Assembly (NCBI GenBank): GCA_963741355.1
Contig: CAVUIG010000019.1
Span: forward strand, 124,001-188,000
DNA: 64,000 bases
Direction: 5' to 3'
Source of the DNA: CAIWHR01 sp963741355
GTDB lineage: Bacteria > Pseudomonadota > Gammaproteobacteria > Burkholderiales > Casimicrobiaceae
Shown here: positions 17,521 through 26,624 of the stretch, piece after piece
Position numbering within the stretch: position 1 is the first letter of the stretch
How the letters are laid out: the number at the start of each line of letters is the position of its first letter
Made by a program: the position numbers and the translations under genes
The notes under the pieces: generated by a model
What the model was told of the DNA's origin: nothing
What the model saw: only the letters and a program-made list of their open reading frames with translations
Databases searched by the model: none

Positions 17521-18063
17521 CTACGGGTACGTTTCCGCCGCGGCGAACGGCGTTCCCGCGGCGTCCTTCGCGTTGACGACCGGTGCGCCGGCAAGCGGCC
17601 ACGCAAGCCCCAGCGCCGGGTCGTCCCAGCGCAGCGTTCGTTCGTGTTCGGGAAACCAGTAGTCGGTCGTCTTGTAGAGGAAGTCGGCCGATTCGGAGAC
17701 GACATAGAATCCATGCGCGTACCCGGGCGGCACCCAGAGGATGCGCTGGTTGTCCTCCGACAGCGTGATGCCGACCGAGCGCCCGAAATTCGGCGACGAG
17801 CGTCGCATGTCGACGGCGACGTCGTAGACCTCGCCCTTCACGCAGCGCACGAGCTTTCCCTGCGGATGGCGGATCTGGTAGTGCAGGCCGCGCAGCACGC
17901 CGCGCCGCGACCGCGAATGGTTATCCTGCACGAATGTCGCGTCGAGCCCGGCGTCCGCGAACACGCGCGCGTTCCAGGTCTCGTAGAAATGCCCGCGGGA
18001 ATCCTCGAACACCCGCGGCTCGATCAGCACGACGTCCGGCAGGAGGGTCGGGGAGACCCTCAT
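17521..18063 (-). CDS. rfbC: dTDP-4-dehydrorhamnose 3,5-epimerase
   Basis: Cupin-fold epimerase that inverts C3 and C5 of dTDP-4-keto-6-deoxyglucose. 180 residues from the ATG at 18063, which overlaps the rfbA stop. Motifs: PRVFEDSRGHFYETWN, FVQDNHSRSRRGVLRGLHYQ with the catalytic His, and WVPPGYAHGFYVVSE, YKTTDYWFPEHERTLRWDDP with the catalytic Tyr. A longer open frame continues upstream antisense to rfbA only as a shadow. The length and all family motifs are normal. Confidence 0.96.
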   Translation of the reverse strand: MRVSPTLLPDVVLIEPRVFEDSRGHFYETWNARVFADAGLDATFVQDNHSRSRRGVLRGLHYQIRHPQGKLVRCVKGEVYDVAVDMRRSSPNFGRSVGITLSEDNQRILWVPPGYAHGFYVVSESADFLYKTTDYWFPEHERTLRWDDPALGLAWPLAGAPVVNAKDAAGTPFAAAETYP

Positions 18064-18950
18064 TGGAAGCCGACAGTCGGCTCGCGCAGCATCGCCAGCA
18101 GATATTGGCCGTATCCGTTCTTCGCCATCGCCAAGGCGAGCCGCTCGACCGCGGCCGCGTCGATGTAGCCCAGCCGGTACGCGATTTCCTCGGGACAGGC
18201 GATCTTGAGTCCCTGGCGCCGCTCGATCGTCTCGATGTACTGCGCCGCCTCGAGCAGCGACTCGTGCGTCCCGGTGTCGAGCCAGGCCATCCCGCGCCCC
18301 ATCACCTCGCAGTGCAAGGCTCCGGCTTCGAGATACCTTCGGTTGACGTCGGTGATCTCGAGCTCGCCGCGCGCGGAGGGCTTGAGCGCCGCCGCGATGT
18401 CGAGCACTTCGCTGTCGTAGAAGTACAGGCCGGTGACCGCATAGCGCGACTTCGGGCGCGCGGGCTTCTCCTCGAGCGAAATCACCCGCCCGGAGGCGTC
18501 GAGCTCGGCGACGCCGTAGCGCTGCGGATCGGCGACAGGATAGGCGAACACCGTCGCTCCCGACGCGCGGGCATAGGCGCGCTTGAGCTGTTGCGAGAGG
18601 TCGTGGCCGTAGAAGATGTTGTCTCCCAGCACCAGCACGGACGGATCGGATCCGACGAACGCGCGGCCGATGACGAACGCCTGCGCGAGGCCCTCGGGCG
18701 CCGGCTGCACGGCGTAGGACAGCGACAGGCCCCATCGGCTCCCGTCACCCAGGAGTTGCGCGAAGCGCGGCGTGTCCTCGGGAGTCGAGATGAGCAGGAT
18801 GTCGCGCACGCCGGCCAGCATCAGCGTCGACAGCGGGTAGTAGATCATCGGCTTGTCGTACACCGGCAGCAATTGCTTCGAGACGACCTGCGTCACCGGG
18901 TAGAGCCGCGTGCCGGACCCGCCGGCGAGGATGATCCCCTTGCGTTTCAT
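18060..18950 (-). CDS. rfbA: Glucose-1-phosphate thymidylyltransferase
   Basis: First enzyme of dTDP-rhamnose synthesis, joining dTTP and glucose-1-phosphate. 296 intact residues. Motifs: the nucleotide loop ILAGGSGTRLYP at 7-18, KQLLPVYDKPMIYYPLSTLM, the metal-binding LVLGDNIFYG (about 108-117), SLEEKP, and the sugar-binding TGTHESLLEA. It lies 37 bases after rfbB and is coupled by overlap to rfbC. Confidence 0.97.
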   Translation of the reverse strand: MKRKGIILAGGSGTRLYPVTQVVSKQLLPVYDKPMIYYPLSTLMLAGVRDILLISTPEDTPRFAQLLGDGSRWGLSLSYAVQPAPEGLAQAFVIGRAFVGSDPSVLVLGDNIFYGHDLSQQLKRAYARASGATVFAYPVADPQRYGVAELDASGRVISLEEKPARPKSRYAVTGLYFYDSEVLDIAAALKPSARGELEITDVNRRYLEAGALHCEVMGRGMAWLDTGTHESLLEAAQYIETIERRQGLKIACPEEIAYRLGYIDAAAVERLALAMAKNGYGQYLLAMLREPTVGFQ

Positions 18951-18987
18951 CGCGCCCCTCTTCCGCCCGGATCCCTGCGGCCGGCGC

Positions 18988-20046
18988 TCACGCGGCGCTC
19001 GCCGCGTAATTGAGCGAGATCCACTTCTTGTATTCGCCGCTCGTCACTCCCGCGAGCCAGCCCGGATGGTCGAGATACCACCGCACCGTGCGCCGCATGC
19101 CGGATTCGAACGACTCCGCCGGGCGAAAGCCGAGCTCGCGCCGTATCTTCGCCGCGTCGATCGCATAGCGGCGATCGTGCCCCGGACGGTCCTGCACGTG
19201 CGTGATCAGCGAAGCGTAGTCCCGGCCCGGCCGCGCTTCGGCGAGGAGGCGGCAGACCATCCGCACGACCTCGAGGTTGGGCACCTCGGCGCCACCGCCC
19301 ACGTTGTACGTCTCGCCGACGCGCCCCTGCGCGAGCACCGCGCGCAGTGCCGCGCAGTGATCGCCGACGTAGAGCCAGTCGCGCACGTTGGCGCCGTCGC
19401 CGTACACGGGCAACGGTTTCCCCGCGAGCGCGTTGACGATCATCAGCGGGATCAGCTTCTCGGGGAACTGGCGCGGCCCGTAGTTGTTCGAGCAGTTCGT
19501 CGTCACCGCCGGCAGCCCGTAGGTGTGGCAATAGGCGCGCACGAGATGATCGGAGGCCGCCTTCGACGCGGAGTACGGGCTGTTCGGCGCGTAGGGGGTC
19601 GTCTCGGAGAACGCCGGGTCGTTCGGGCCGAGCGAGCCATAGACCTCGTCGGTCGACACGTGAAGAAAACGGAATTCGGCCTTTTCCTTCGGCGGCAGCG
19701 CGGTCCACCACCCGCGCACCGTGTCGAGCAGCACGAAGGTCGCCACCACGTTCGTCTCGATGAACGCCGCCGGCCCGTGGATCGACCGGTCGACGTGCGT
19801 CTCGGCGGCGAAATTGAGCACCGCGCGTGGCCGGTGCTGCGCGAGCAGCGCCTCGGTCAGCGCCCGGTCGCCGATGTCGCCGTGCACGAAGATGTGGCGC
19901 CCATCGCCCTCGAGCTCGGCGAGGTTGCCGAGATTGCCGGCATACGTGAGCTTGTCGAGGTTGAGCACCGCCTCGCCGCCCGCCCCGAGCCAGTCGAGAA
20001 TGAAGTTGGCGCCGATGAAGCCGGCTCCGCCGGTGACGAGGATCAT
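18988..20046 (-). CDS. rfbB: dTDP-glucose 4,6-dehydratase
   Basis: Second step of the dTDP-rhamnose pathway, NAD-dependent SDR enzyme. 352 intact residues with the N-terminal GGAGFIGANF (residues 6-15), HVSTDEVYGSLG containing the active-site Thr-Asp-Glu, and YSASKAASDHLVRAY with the Tyr-Lys pair. TNCSNNYGPRQFPEKLIPL and VRDWLYVGDHC complete the family signature. It follows the epimerase gene after 69 bases in the same operon. Confidence 0.97.
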   Translation of the reverse strand: MILVTGGAGFIGANFILDWLGAGGEAVLNLDKLTYAGNLGNLAELEGDGRHIFVHGDIGDRALTEALLAQHRPRAVLNFAAETHVDRSIHGPAAFIETNVVATFVLLDTVRGWWTALPPKEKAEFRFLHVSTDEVYGSLGPNDPAFSETTPYAPNSPYSASKAASDHLVRAYCHTYGLPAVTTNCSNNYGPRQFPEKLIPLMIVNALAGKPLPVYGDGANVRDWLYVGDHCAALRAVLAQGRVGETYNVGGGAEVPNLEVVRMVCRLLAEARPGRDYASLITHVQDRPGHDRRYAIDAAKIRRELGFRPAESFESGMRRTVRWYLDHPGWLAGVTSGEYKKWISLNYAASAA

Positions 20047-20115
20047 GAGGGTCGGGGGCCGCGCCTGCTCGCTGCGGCAGGCTGGCGCGATTTTATCATC
20101 CGCCCGCGCCGATCT

Positions 20116-21111
20116 TCAGGCGTCCGGCTTCGCGTGGTAGTCGAGATACCAGGCGACGAAGCGGGGAAGGCCTTCGGCGAGCGGGGTCCGCGGCGCGAAT
20201 CCGGTGAGCGCGGCGAGACGATCGATCGACGCATAGGTCGCCTCCACCTCGCCCGGTTGCATCGGCACGTATTCCTTGATCGCGGTCCGTCCCAGCGCTC
20301 GCTCGAGCAATTCGATGAACGTGGTCAGCGGCACCGCCTCGTGATTGCCGATGTTGTAGATCGCATACGGCGCGCCATCCGCATCGGCGGCGGGCGGCCG
20401 GTCGAGCACGCGCACGACGCCTTCGGCAATGTCGTCGATGTAGGTGAAGTCGCGCCGCATCCGCCCCTCGTTGAAGACGCGGATCGGCTGCCCGGCGAGA
20501 ATGGCGCGCGTGAACAGCATCGGCGCCATGTCGGGACGCCCCCAGGGCCCGTAGACGGTGAAGAAGCGCAGGCCGGTCATCGGAACCCCGTACAGGTGCG
20601 AATAGCTGTGCGCGATCAGCTCGTTCGCCTTCTTCGTCGCCGCATAGAGGCTGACCGGATGATCGACCTGCTGGTCTTCCGAAAACGGCAGCGCGTGACT
20701 CGCTCCGTACACGCTGGAGCTCGACGCGAACACGAGATGCGCGATGCGCGCGTGGCGGCAGCCTTCGACGACGTGGCCGAACGCCGTCAGGTTGTTCGCG
20801 AAATACGCCTCGGGGTCGACCAGCGAATGGCGCACGCCGGGCTGCGCCGCGAGGTGGACGACCTCCGCGAACGCGCCGTCGCGAAAGAGCCGCGCGGTCG
20901 CCGCGGCGTCGACGAGATCGAGGCGCTCGAACCGGAACGAGTCGCGACGGGAAAGCCGCGCGAGCCGCGCCTCCTTCAGCGCGACGTCGTAGTAGGGATC
21001 GAGGTTGTCGACGCCGGTCACCGCGCAGCCCGCGGCGAGCAGGCGCTCCGCGACGTGCATGCCGATGAATCCCGCGGCTCCGGTGACGAGCACGCGACGC
21101 GCCGGGCTCAC
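20116..21111 (-). CDS. NAD-dependent epimerase, probably UDP-glucuronate 4-epimerase
   Basis: SDR-family nucleotide-sugar epimerase, 331 residues. The start is a GTG at 21111 that overlaps the stop of the glycosyltransferase (GTGA); upstream in-frame codons are antisense-like noise. Motifs: VLVTGAAGFIGMHVAERL, VDNLDPYYDVALKEARLARL, FASSSSVYG, YAATKKANELIAHSYSHLYG, RFFTVYGPWGRPDMA and FTYIDDIAEGVV. The DNL-YYD-LKEARL stretch and the YGPWGRPDMA loop are typical of enzymes making UDP-galacturonate from UDP-glucuronate, rather than GalE. The exact substrate is inferred from these features and from the LPS context. Confidence 0.87.
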   Translation of the reverse strand: MSPARRVLVTGAAGFIGMHVAERLLAAGCAVTGVDNLDPYYDVALKEARLARLSRRDSFRFERLDLVDAAATARLFRDGAFAEVVHLAAQPGVRHSLVDPEAYFANNLTAFGHVVEGCRHARIAHLVFASSSSVYGASHALPFSEDQQVDHPVSLYAATKKANELIAHSYSHLYGVPMTGLRFFTVYGPWGRPDMAPMLFTRAILAGQPIRVFNEGRMRRDFTYIDDIAEGVVRVLDRPPAADADGAPYAIYNIGNHEAVPLTTFIELLERALGRTAIKEYVPMQPGEVEATYASIDRLAALTGFAPRTPLAEGLPRFVAWYLDYHAKPDA

Positions 21112-21869
21112 TGCCGCGGCTCCGCGGCGAGGGCGCGCAGCTTGGCGTACTTCATGAAGCTCGCGAACGCGCCGATCGCGATGTGAAGGAACCCGGCGAC
21201 GCCGTCGAGAAAGCCGAGCCGAAGCACGTAGAAGCGGAAGAACCGGGCGAGCGGCGAGACGACGAGACGGAGCGCGCTCGCGCGCTCGCCGCGCGCGTAC
21301 ATCGCCTCGGCCTGCAGCGTCGTGTAGCGATTCTGCTTCGCGATGTACGCGTCGAGCGATTCCGCCGAGGCGTGCAGGAGGTCGCCGGCAAGCCGCGCCA
21401 CCGGGCCGTCGGCCAGAACGTGCTCGTGCACGGGATCGGCGCTCCAGCGTGCGCGGCGCCGGTCGAACAGGCGGACGTTCCAGTCCGGGTAGCCTTCGCC
21501 GTGTGCGAGCCAGCGGCCGAGAAAGCGATTGCGCCGCGCCATCGCGTACGCGCCCGCCGCCGGCGCCGCGACCGCCGCGGCGATCGACGCGGCGAGTTCC
21601 GGCGTCACGCGCTCGTCGGCGTCGAGGCAGAGCACCCAATCGTGAGTCGCGGCGGCGACGGCGAATGCCTTCTGCGCGCCGAACCCCGGCCACTCGCGCT
21701 CGATGACGCGCGCGCCGCAGCGGCGGGCGATTTCCACGGTATCATCGCGGCTGCCGGAATCGACGACGACGATCTCGCTCGCGAACGCCGCCGACGCGAG
21801 GCAGTCCGCGAGCATGGCGGCGGCATCACGCGTGATCACACAAAGGCTCAAGGGGAGCGTCCCGGACAT
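21108..21869 (-). CDS. Family 2 glycosyltransferase, LPS core type
   Basis: Membrane-associated GT-A fold glycosyltransferase, about 253 residues from the ATG at 21869; an in-frame ATG at 21905 is an alternative. It starts LSLCVITRDAAAMLADCL, with VVVDSGSRDDTVEIA, the DxD metal site in WVLCLDADERVTPE, and RRNRFLGRWLAHGEGYPDWNVRLF. This order is shared with WaaE/KdtX-like beta-1,4-glucosyltransferases of the LPS inner core. Position opposite waaC and upstream of the sugar-nucleotide genes supports an LPS role. Donor and acceptor cannot be told from sequence. Confidence 0.85.
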   Translation of the reverse strand: MSGTLPLSLCVITRDAAAMLADCLASAAFASEIVVVDSGSRDDTVEIARRCGARVIEREWPGFGAQKAFAVAAATHDWVLCLDADERVTPELAASIAAAVAAPAAGAYAMARRNRFLGRWLAHGEGYPDWNVRLFDRRRARWSADPVHEHVLADGPVARLAGDLLHASAESLDAYIAKQNRYTTLQAEAMYARGERASALRLVVSPLARFFRFYVLRLGFLDGVAGFLHIAIGAFASFMKYAKLRALAAEPRQ

Positions 21870-22033
21870 GCGCCTGACGATCGCGGAGCGAATCGCTCCG
21901 CGCACAATGGGATGGCGCGCATTCTACGGGGTTTCGCCGAATGCAGGGCCGCGCGGCGAAATGCCGCCCCTCGCGTCGCCTCGATGATGCCCTGCTCGCG
22001 CGGGCGTCCCTCGACGGGCATTGCCCCGTCATC

Positions 22034-22057
22034 ATCCGTGCGGAGGCCGCACGGATG
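22034..22057 (+). promoter_or_regulatory. Hairpin enclosing the waaC Shine-Dalgarno and start codon
   Basis: ATCCGTGCGG-AGG-CCGCACGGAT is a perfect 10-base stem with a 3-base loop. Its left arm and loop contain the GGAGG ribosome-binding site, and its right arm ends on the first two bases of the waaC ATG. CGTGCGGAGGCC matches the 3' end of the dispersed intergenic repeat, so this may be a partial copy. Such a stem would block initiation until opened. Confidence 0.5.
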
Positions 22058-23033
22058 AGCTCCCTGCTGGTCGTCCGCCCCTCGTCGCTGGGCGACATCG
22101 TTCACGCGCTCGCACTGGTCGCCGACGTGCGGCGGCACCGGCCGGAAATCGCCGTCGACTGGGTCGCCGAGGAGGCGTTCGCCGAAATCGTCGCGCTCGA
22201 TCCGGATGTGCGGCGGGTCATCCCGGTCGCGCTGCGGCGCTGGCGCCGCGCGCCCGCTTCGCCATCGACGTGGCGTGAGATGGCGGCGTTTCGGCGCGCT
22301 TTGCGCCGCGATGACTACGCTGCCGTGCTCGACCTGCAGGAACAGGTGAAGGGCGCGCTGATCGCGAAGTCCGCGCGCGGGATCAGGCACGGTCCGGACC
22401 GGCAAAGCATTCGCGAACCGGTCGCGACCCTGGCGCACGACGTGCACCATCGCATCGACGCCGCGCAGCATCTCATCGATCGTTGTCGCCAGCTCGCCGC
22501 CGCCGCGCTCGGATATCAGGTCGACGGCCCGCCGCGATTTCGCTTCGACGTGCCGCCGCTCGATCGCAGGACTCGCCCCGGCCGACCGGCCTTATGTCGT
22601 CGTGCTGCACGCGACCAGCCGGGCGAGCAAGCTGTGGCCGGAAGCGCACTGGCGCCAATTGCTGGCGGACCTCGCGCACGCCGGTTTCGCGACGCTGCTG
22701 CCGTGGGGCAGCCCTGCCGAGCGCGCGCGAAGCAATCGCCTCGCGGCGGGCACCCCGGCGGCAAGCGTTCCACCGCGGTTGGCGCTGGCGACGCTGGCGA
22801 GCCTGCTCTCCCGTGCCGAACTCGTCGTCGGCGTCGACACGGGTCTCGTGCATCTCGCGGCGGCGCTCGGGACGCCGACGATCGCGCTGTTCGTCGCGAC
22901 CGATCCGGCGCTCGCGGGCGTTGCGCGCACGGGAGCGCATGCGCGCGATCTGGGCGGCGTCACGGGAGGACCGCCGGTCGCCGCGGTGCTCGAGGCCGCG
23001 AGCTCGCTCCTGCGCGACGCGCCGCGCTGCTGA
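22055..23033 (+). CDS. waaC: Lipopolysaccharide heptosyltransferase I, frameshifted
   Basis: Adds the first heptose to Kdo2-lipid A at the cytoplasmic face of the inner membrane. About 325 residues, GT9 family. It opens SLLVVRPSSLGDIVHALAL, has WREMAAFRRALRRDDYAAVLDLQEQVKGALIAK with the catalytic Asp region, and after correction VVVLHATSRASKLWPEAHW and VVGVDTGLVHLAAALGTPTIALF. One extra base near 22565-22570 (CGCAGGACTC) breaks the frame; the total length is one more than a multiple of three. The start lies in a strong hairpin. waaA follows 18 bases after the stop. Confidence 0.93.
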
Positions 23034-23051
23034 TTTCCACAGGAGACCCGA

Positions 23052-24347
23052 ATTCGCTTCGTCTACACCTTGCTGTGGTACTTCGCGCTGCCGCTGCTCC
23101 CGCTGCGGCTCGCGTGGCGCGCCCGCCGGGAGCCGGATTACGCGCGGCACGTCGGCGAGCGCTTCGGCCGCTATCCGGGCGGACGTCACGAAGGCATCGT
23201 GCTGTGGGTTCACGCGGTCTCACTGGGAGAAACGCGCGCGGCCGCACCGCTGATCGAGCGCCTGCTCCAGGCATTTCCGGAGACGACGTTGCTCCTCACG
23301 CACATGACCGCGACCGGCCGCGCCGCGGGACGCGCGATGTTCGGCGAGCGCGTCGTGCAGGCGTGGCTGCCCTACGACCTGCCATTCGCCGTGCGTGGAT
23401 TCCTGGCGCGGTTCCGGCCGCGCGCCGGCATCATCATGGAAACGGAGCTCTGGCCCAATCTCGTCGCCGCGATGCGCGCCGCCGGCGTTCCGCTGTTCCT
23501 CGTCAACGCCCGGCTGTCGGCGCGATCGGCGCAAGGCTACGCACGCGCACCGGGACTCGTGCGCCCGATGCTGGCGGCGCTGTCGGGCGTTGCCGCGCAG
23601 GCCGACGCCGACGCGCAGCGACTCGCTGCGCTGGGCGCACCGTCGCCGATCGTGACCGGCAACCTCAAGTTCGACGCAGCGGTTCCCGACGCCGCGATCG
23701 CGCTCGGCCGCGAGTTGCGCGCCCGGTTCGGCGACGACGCGCCCGGTGTTCGTCGCCGGCTGCACGCGTGACGGCGAGGAAGCGATGCTGCTCGATGCGC
23801 TGGTGCAATCGCCGCTGCCGGACAATGCGCTGGTCGTCATCGTGCCGCGGCACCCGCAGCGGTTTGCCGCTGTCGCGGAGCTTCTCGCCCGGCGCGGCGT
23901 GCCGTTCGCTCGGCGCAGCGACAATGCGCCCGTCCCGGCCGACATCGGCGTGGTGCTCGGCGACTCGATGGGAGAAATGTCGGCCTACTACGCGGCCGCG
24001 GACGTCGTTTTCGTCGGGGGCGGCCTGCTGCCGCTCGGCGGGCACAATCTCATCGAAGCGATCGCAGCCGGCAAGCCGACGCTCGTCGGACCGCACATGT
24101 TCAATTTCGCCGAAGCGACGGCCAACGCGCTCGCCGCGGGCGCGGCGGTCGAGGTCGCCGACGCGAACGCGCTGGTCACGACCGCGGCGTCACTGCTGCG
24201 CGACCCGGCGCGGCGCGCTTCGATGCAGGCTGCCGCCCTCGCCTTTCACGCGGCGCACAGCGGCGCCGCCGACCGTCTGTGGGCGTGGCTCGCGCCGCAG
24301 CTCGAGGCGGCCGTGCGCCGAACGTCAGCCGCGCAGCTGGCGGTTGA
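23052..24347 (+). CDS. waaA: 3-deoxy-D-manno-octulosonic acid transferase, frameshifted, ends uncertain
   Basis: Transfers Kdo from CMP-Kdo to lipid IVA. Motifs: WVHAVSLGETRAAAPLIERL, LTHMTATGR, METELWPNLV, TGNLKFD, and after the break FVAGCTRDGEEAMLLDAL, VLGDSMGEMSAYYAAADVVF and GGGLLPLGGHNLIEA. An extra C near 23745 breaks the frame. The start is odd: homology begins at IRFVYTLLWYFALP, whose first codon is ATT at 23052, with AGGAGA five bases before it; the only standard alternative is TTG at 23070. After the break the frame stays open far into tolC antisense, so a further error near 24310-24340 is likely; the TGA at 24345 is a plausible true end. Convergent with tolC. Confidence 0.87.
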
Positions 24348-25687
24348 TGTCCTCGAGGTCTTTCTCCTCGAGCGTGCCCACGGCGGCCTTGAGCCTCAGC
24401 ACGCCGGTCAGGTAATTGAAGTACGCCTGCGCGAGGTCGCGGCGGGTCGAATAGACGTTCTGCTGCACCTGAAGCACGTCGAGGAACGTGCGGATGCCGA
24501 CTTCCTGGCCCAGCACGTTCGACTGGTAGGCCGACTCCGCCGACACCAGCGCCTGCTCGAACGCCTTGACCGACGCGACCGAGCTCGTGACCCCGGTGAA
24601 TCCCGTCTGCGCCAGCGTGAACGCCGTGCGCTTCGCGAACTCGAGGTCCTGCCGCGCCTTGTCCTGCAGCGAATAGGCCTGCCTCACCTTGGAGTCGATG
24701 AGGCCGCCCTGGTAGATCGGGATCGCGACCTGGACGCCGATGATGCCGGTGGTCGACCAGTTGGACACGCCGAAGTTGATCGCGGCCCCGCCGAAATTGG
24801 TCCAGCCGTAGCTTGCGATGAGGTCGAGCGTCGGATAGTGGCCCGCCTTGGCGAGCTCGATCGCCAGCGTGGCGATGTCGTAATTCTTTTGCGAGACGCG
24901 GACGTTGAGATTATCCGTGAGCGAGCGGTCGACCCAGTAGTCGAGCCGGTTCGGATCGGGCGGGACGGGAACGAGCCCCGGGCCCACTTTCTTGAGCTCC
25001 TTGGGGAAGCGGCCGATGATCGCGCGAAGCGCCGTCACCTTGTTGTCGTAGTCGGCCTGCGTCTGGATTTCCTGCGCGACGATGTTGTCGAATTTCGCCT
25101 GCGCCTCGTTGGTGTCGGTGATCGTCGCGACGCCGACCTCGAAATTGCGCTTCGCCTGCGCGAGCGCCTCGGACACCGCCTTCTTCTGGCTTTGCGCGAG
25201 CTCGATGTTGTACTGGGCGAGCAGCACGTCGAAATACGCGACGGCGACGCGCACGATGAGGTCCTGCTTCGCCAGCTCGAGCACGAAGTTCGACTGCGCG
25301 ACCTGCTCCTTCGACTGGTCGTAGGCGACGAGGTTCTGATAGCGGAACAGCGGCTGCGACGCCGTGGCGAGGGCGTCGTTCTGGTTGTAGCGGCGCGTGA
25401 GGTTCTGCTTCGGGTCGGTGTTGATCGACGCTTCGTAGCTGTTGGGCCGTGGCGTCGCCGGTCACCGTGACGTTCGGCAGGAGTCCCGCGCGCGCCTGCG
25501 GCACGAGCTCCTGTGTTGCCTCCCAGTTGGCCTGCGCCGACGCGAGCGCCGGGTCGTTGCGCACCGCGTCGCGATAGATCTGCAGCAGATCCTCTGCGAA
25601 CGCGGCGCCGGACTGCAGGGCGAGCCCGAAGGCAGCGGGCATGACAACGCCGAGCAGGCGCCGTTTCATCATCGATATCTGCATCAT
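24325..25687 (-). CDS. tolC: TolC-family outer-membrane channel, frameshifted
   Basis: Outer-membrane efflux protein of the tripartite pump, about 453 residues. Signal peptide ends near AFA-EDLL; helical repeats IYRDAVRNDPALASAQANWEA and AQYNIELAQSQKKAVSEAL-like segments and the second OEP repeat (LIDSKVRQAYSLQDKARQDLEF) are clear. An extra C near 25446 (ACGGCCCAACAGC) breaks the frame after VTVTGDATA; corrected reading continues NSYEASINTDPKQNLTRRYNQ. Possible starts are ATGs at 25687, 25672 and 25669. It follows pcm by 167 bases with nothing recognisable between. Confidence 0.94.
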
Positions 25688-25854
25688 CCGTTCACCACGT
25701 CGTTTTCCTGGAAAGCATCAGTTCGCCCCGTCCACGCGCCGCAATTCGCGCAACGGCGAGCGCGCCGGCGTGCTGCCGGCCGTCCGGCCAATGCCGGAGA
25801 GGCCATGGAATTCCCTTGCCGCCCGATGCGTCCGGCCGTCCGTTGTCGCGCGAC

Positions 25855-26505
25855 TCAAAATTGGAAGCGCGCCGGCGCCGCCGCGTTTCGCAGCGGATCG
25901 ATCACGGTCTCGAACAGGTTCTCCGACGTCACGTCGCCCGGCGCGACCCAGCGAACGAGCTGCGCCGTCATCACGGGCCGCTCGCCGACGACCGCGAACA
26001 GGCGTCCGCCGGGCTTCAACTGGTTGATGAATTCGCCTGGCAGCAACGGCGTCGATCCGGTGAGGACGATGGCGTCGTACTTGGAATCGCCCCACCCGCG
26101 CGCGCCGTCGCCGACCGCGAGCTCGACCCGGGCGATCCCGGCGCGCATCAGCTTCGACTTGGCCTCCTGCGTGAAGCGCGGCACGATCTCGACGCTCGTC
26201 ACGTGCGTGCCCTGGCTCGCCATCAGCGCGGTCAGGTAGCCGCTCCCGGTGCCGATCTCGAGCACGCGCTCGCCGCGCAGGAGCTGCAGCTCCTGCAGCA
26301 CGCGTGCCTCGAGCTTCGGGGTCCACATCTTCTCGTCCTCGCCGAGCGGAATCTCGAGATCGGCGAACGCGAGGTCGCGATGGGCGGGCGGAACGAAATC
26401 CTCGCGGCGCACCGAGAACAGGAGGTCGAGCACATCCTGGTCGAGCACCTCCCAGGTGCGAATCTGCTGCTCGACCATGTTGAAGCGCGCCTGCTCGATA
26501 TCCAT
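25855..26505 (-). CDS. pcm: Protein-L-isoaspartate O-methyltransferase family protein
   Basis: SAM-dependent methyltransferase that would mark or repair isoaspartyl residues. 216 residues from the ATG at 26505; 41 upstream in-frame codons are dropped because MDIEQARFNMVEQQIRTW is the family start. Motifs: VRREDFVPPAHRDLAFAD, LGEDEKMWTPKLEARVLQEL and the SAM loop VLEIGTGSGYLTALMA. The residues usually seen as the TI-S substrate motif are altered (EDEKMWTPKL). The protein belongs to the Pcm-like group commonly next to tolC in betaproteobacteria, so true repair activity is not certain. Intact. Confidence 0.88.
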   Translation of the reverse strand: MDIEQARFNMVEQQIRTWEVLDQDVLDLLFSVRREDFVPPAHRDLAFADLEIPLGEDEKMWTPKLEARVLQELQLLRGERVLEIGTGSGYLTALMASQGTHVTSVEIVPRFTQEAKSKLMRAGIARVELAVGDGARGWGDSKYDAIVLTGSTPLLPGEFINQLKPGGRLFAVVGERPVMTAQLVRWVAPGDVTSENLFETVIDPLRNAAAPARFQF

Positions 26506-26624
26506 GAGGGGTGCCCGGCGTGACGCCGGGGCGCGAGCCGATCCATCGATCGGCTCGTCCGGTGTCGTTGACTCGCGCAACATTATCTCACGACCGATAG
26601 GCGAGGCCGACGCACCGGCACCGG

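Noticed and set aside
23746..25470. 574-codon frame from waaA through tolC antisense
   Set aside because: The first 200 codons are WaaA; the rest is antisense to tolC and has no protein-like text.
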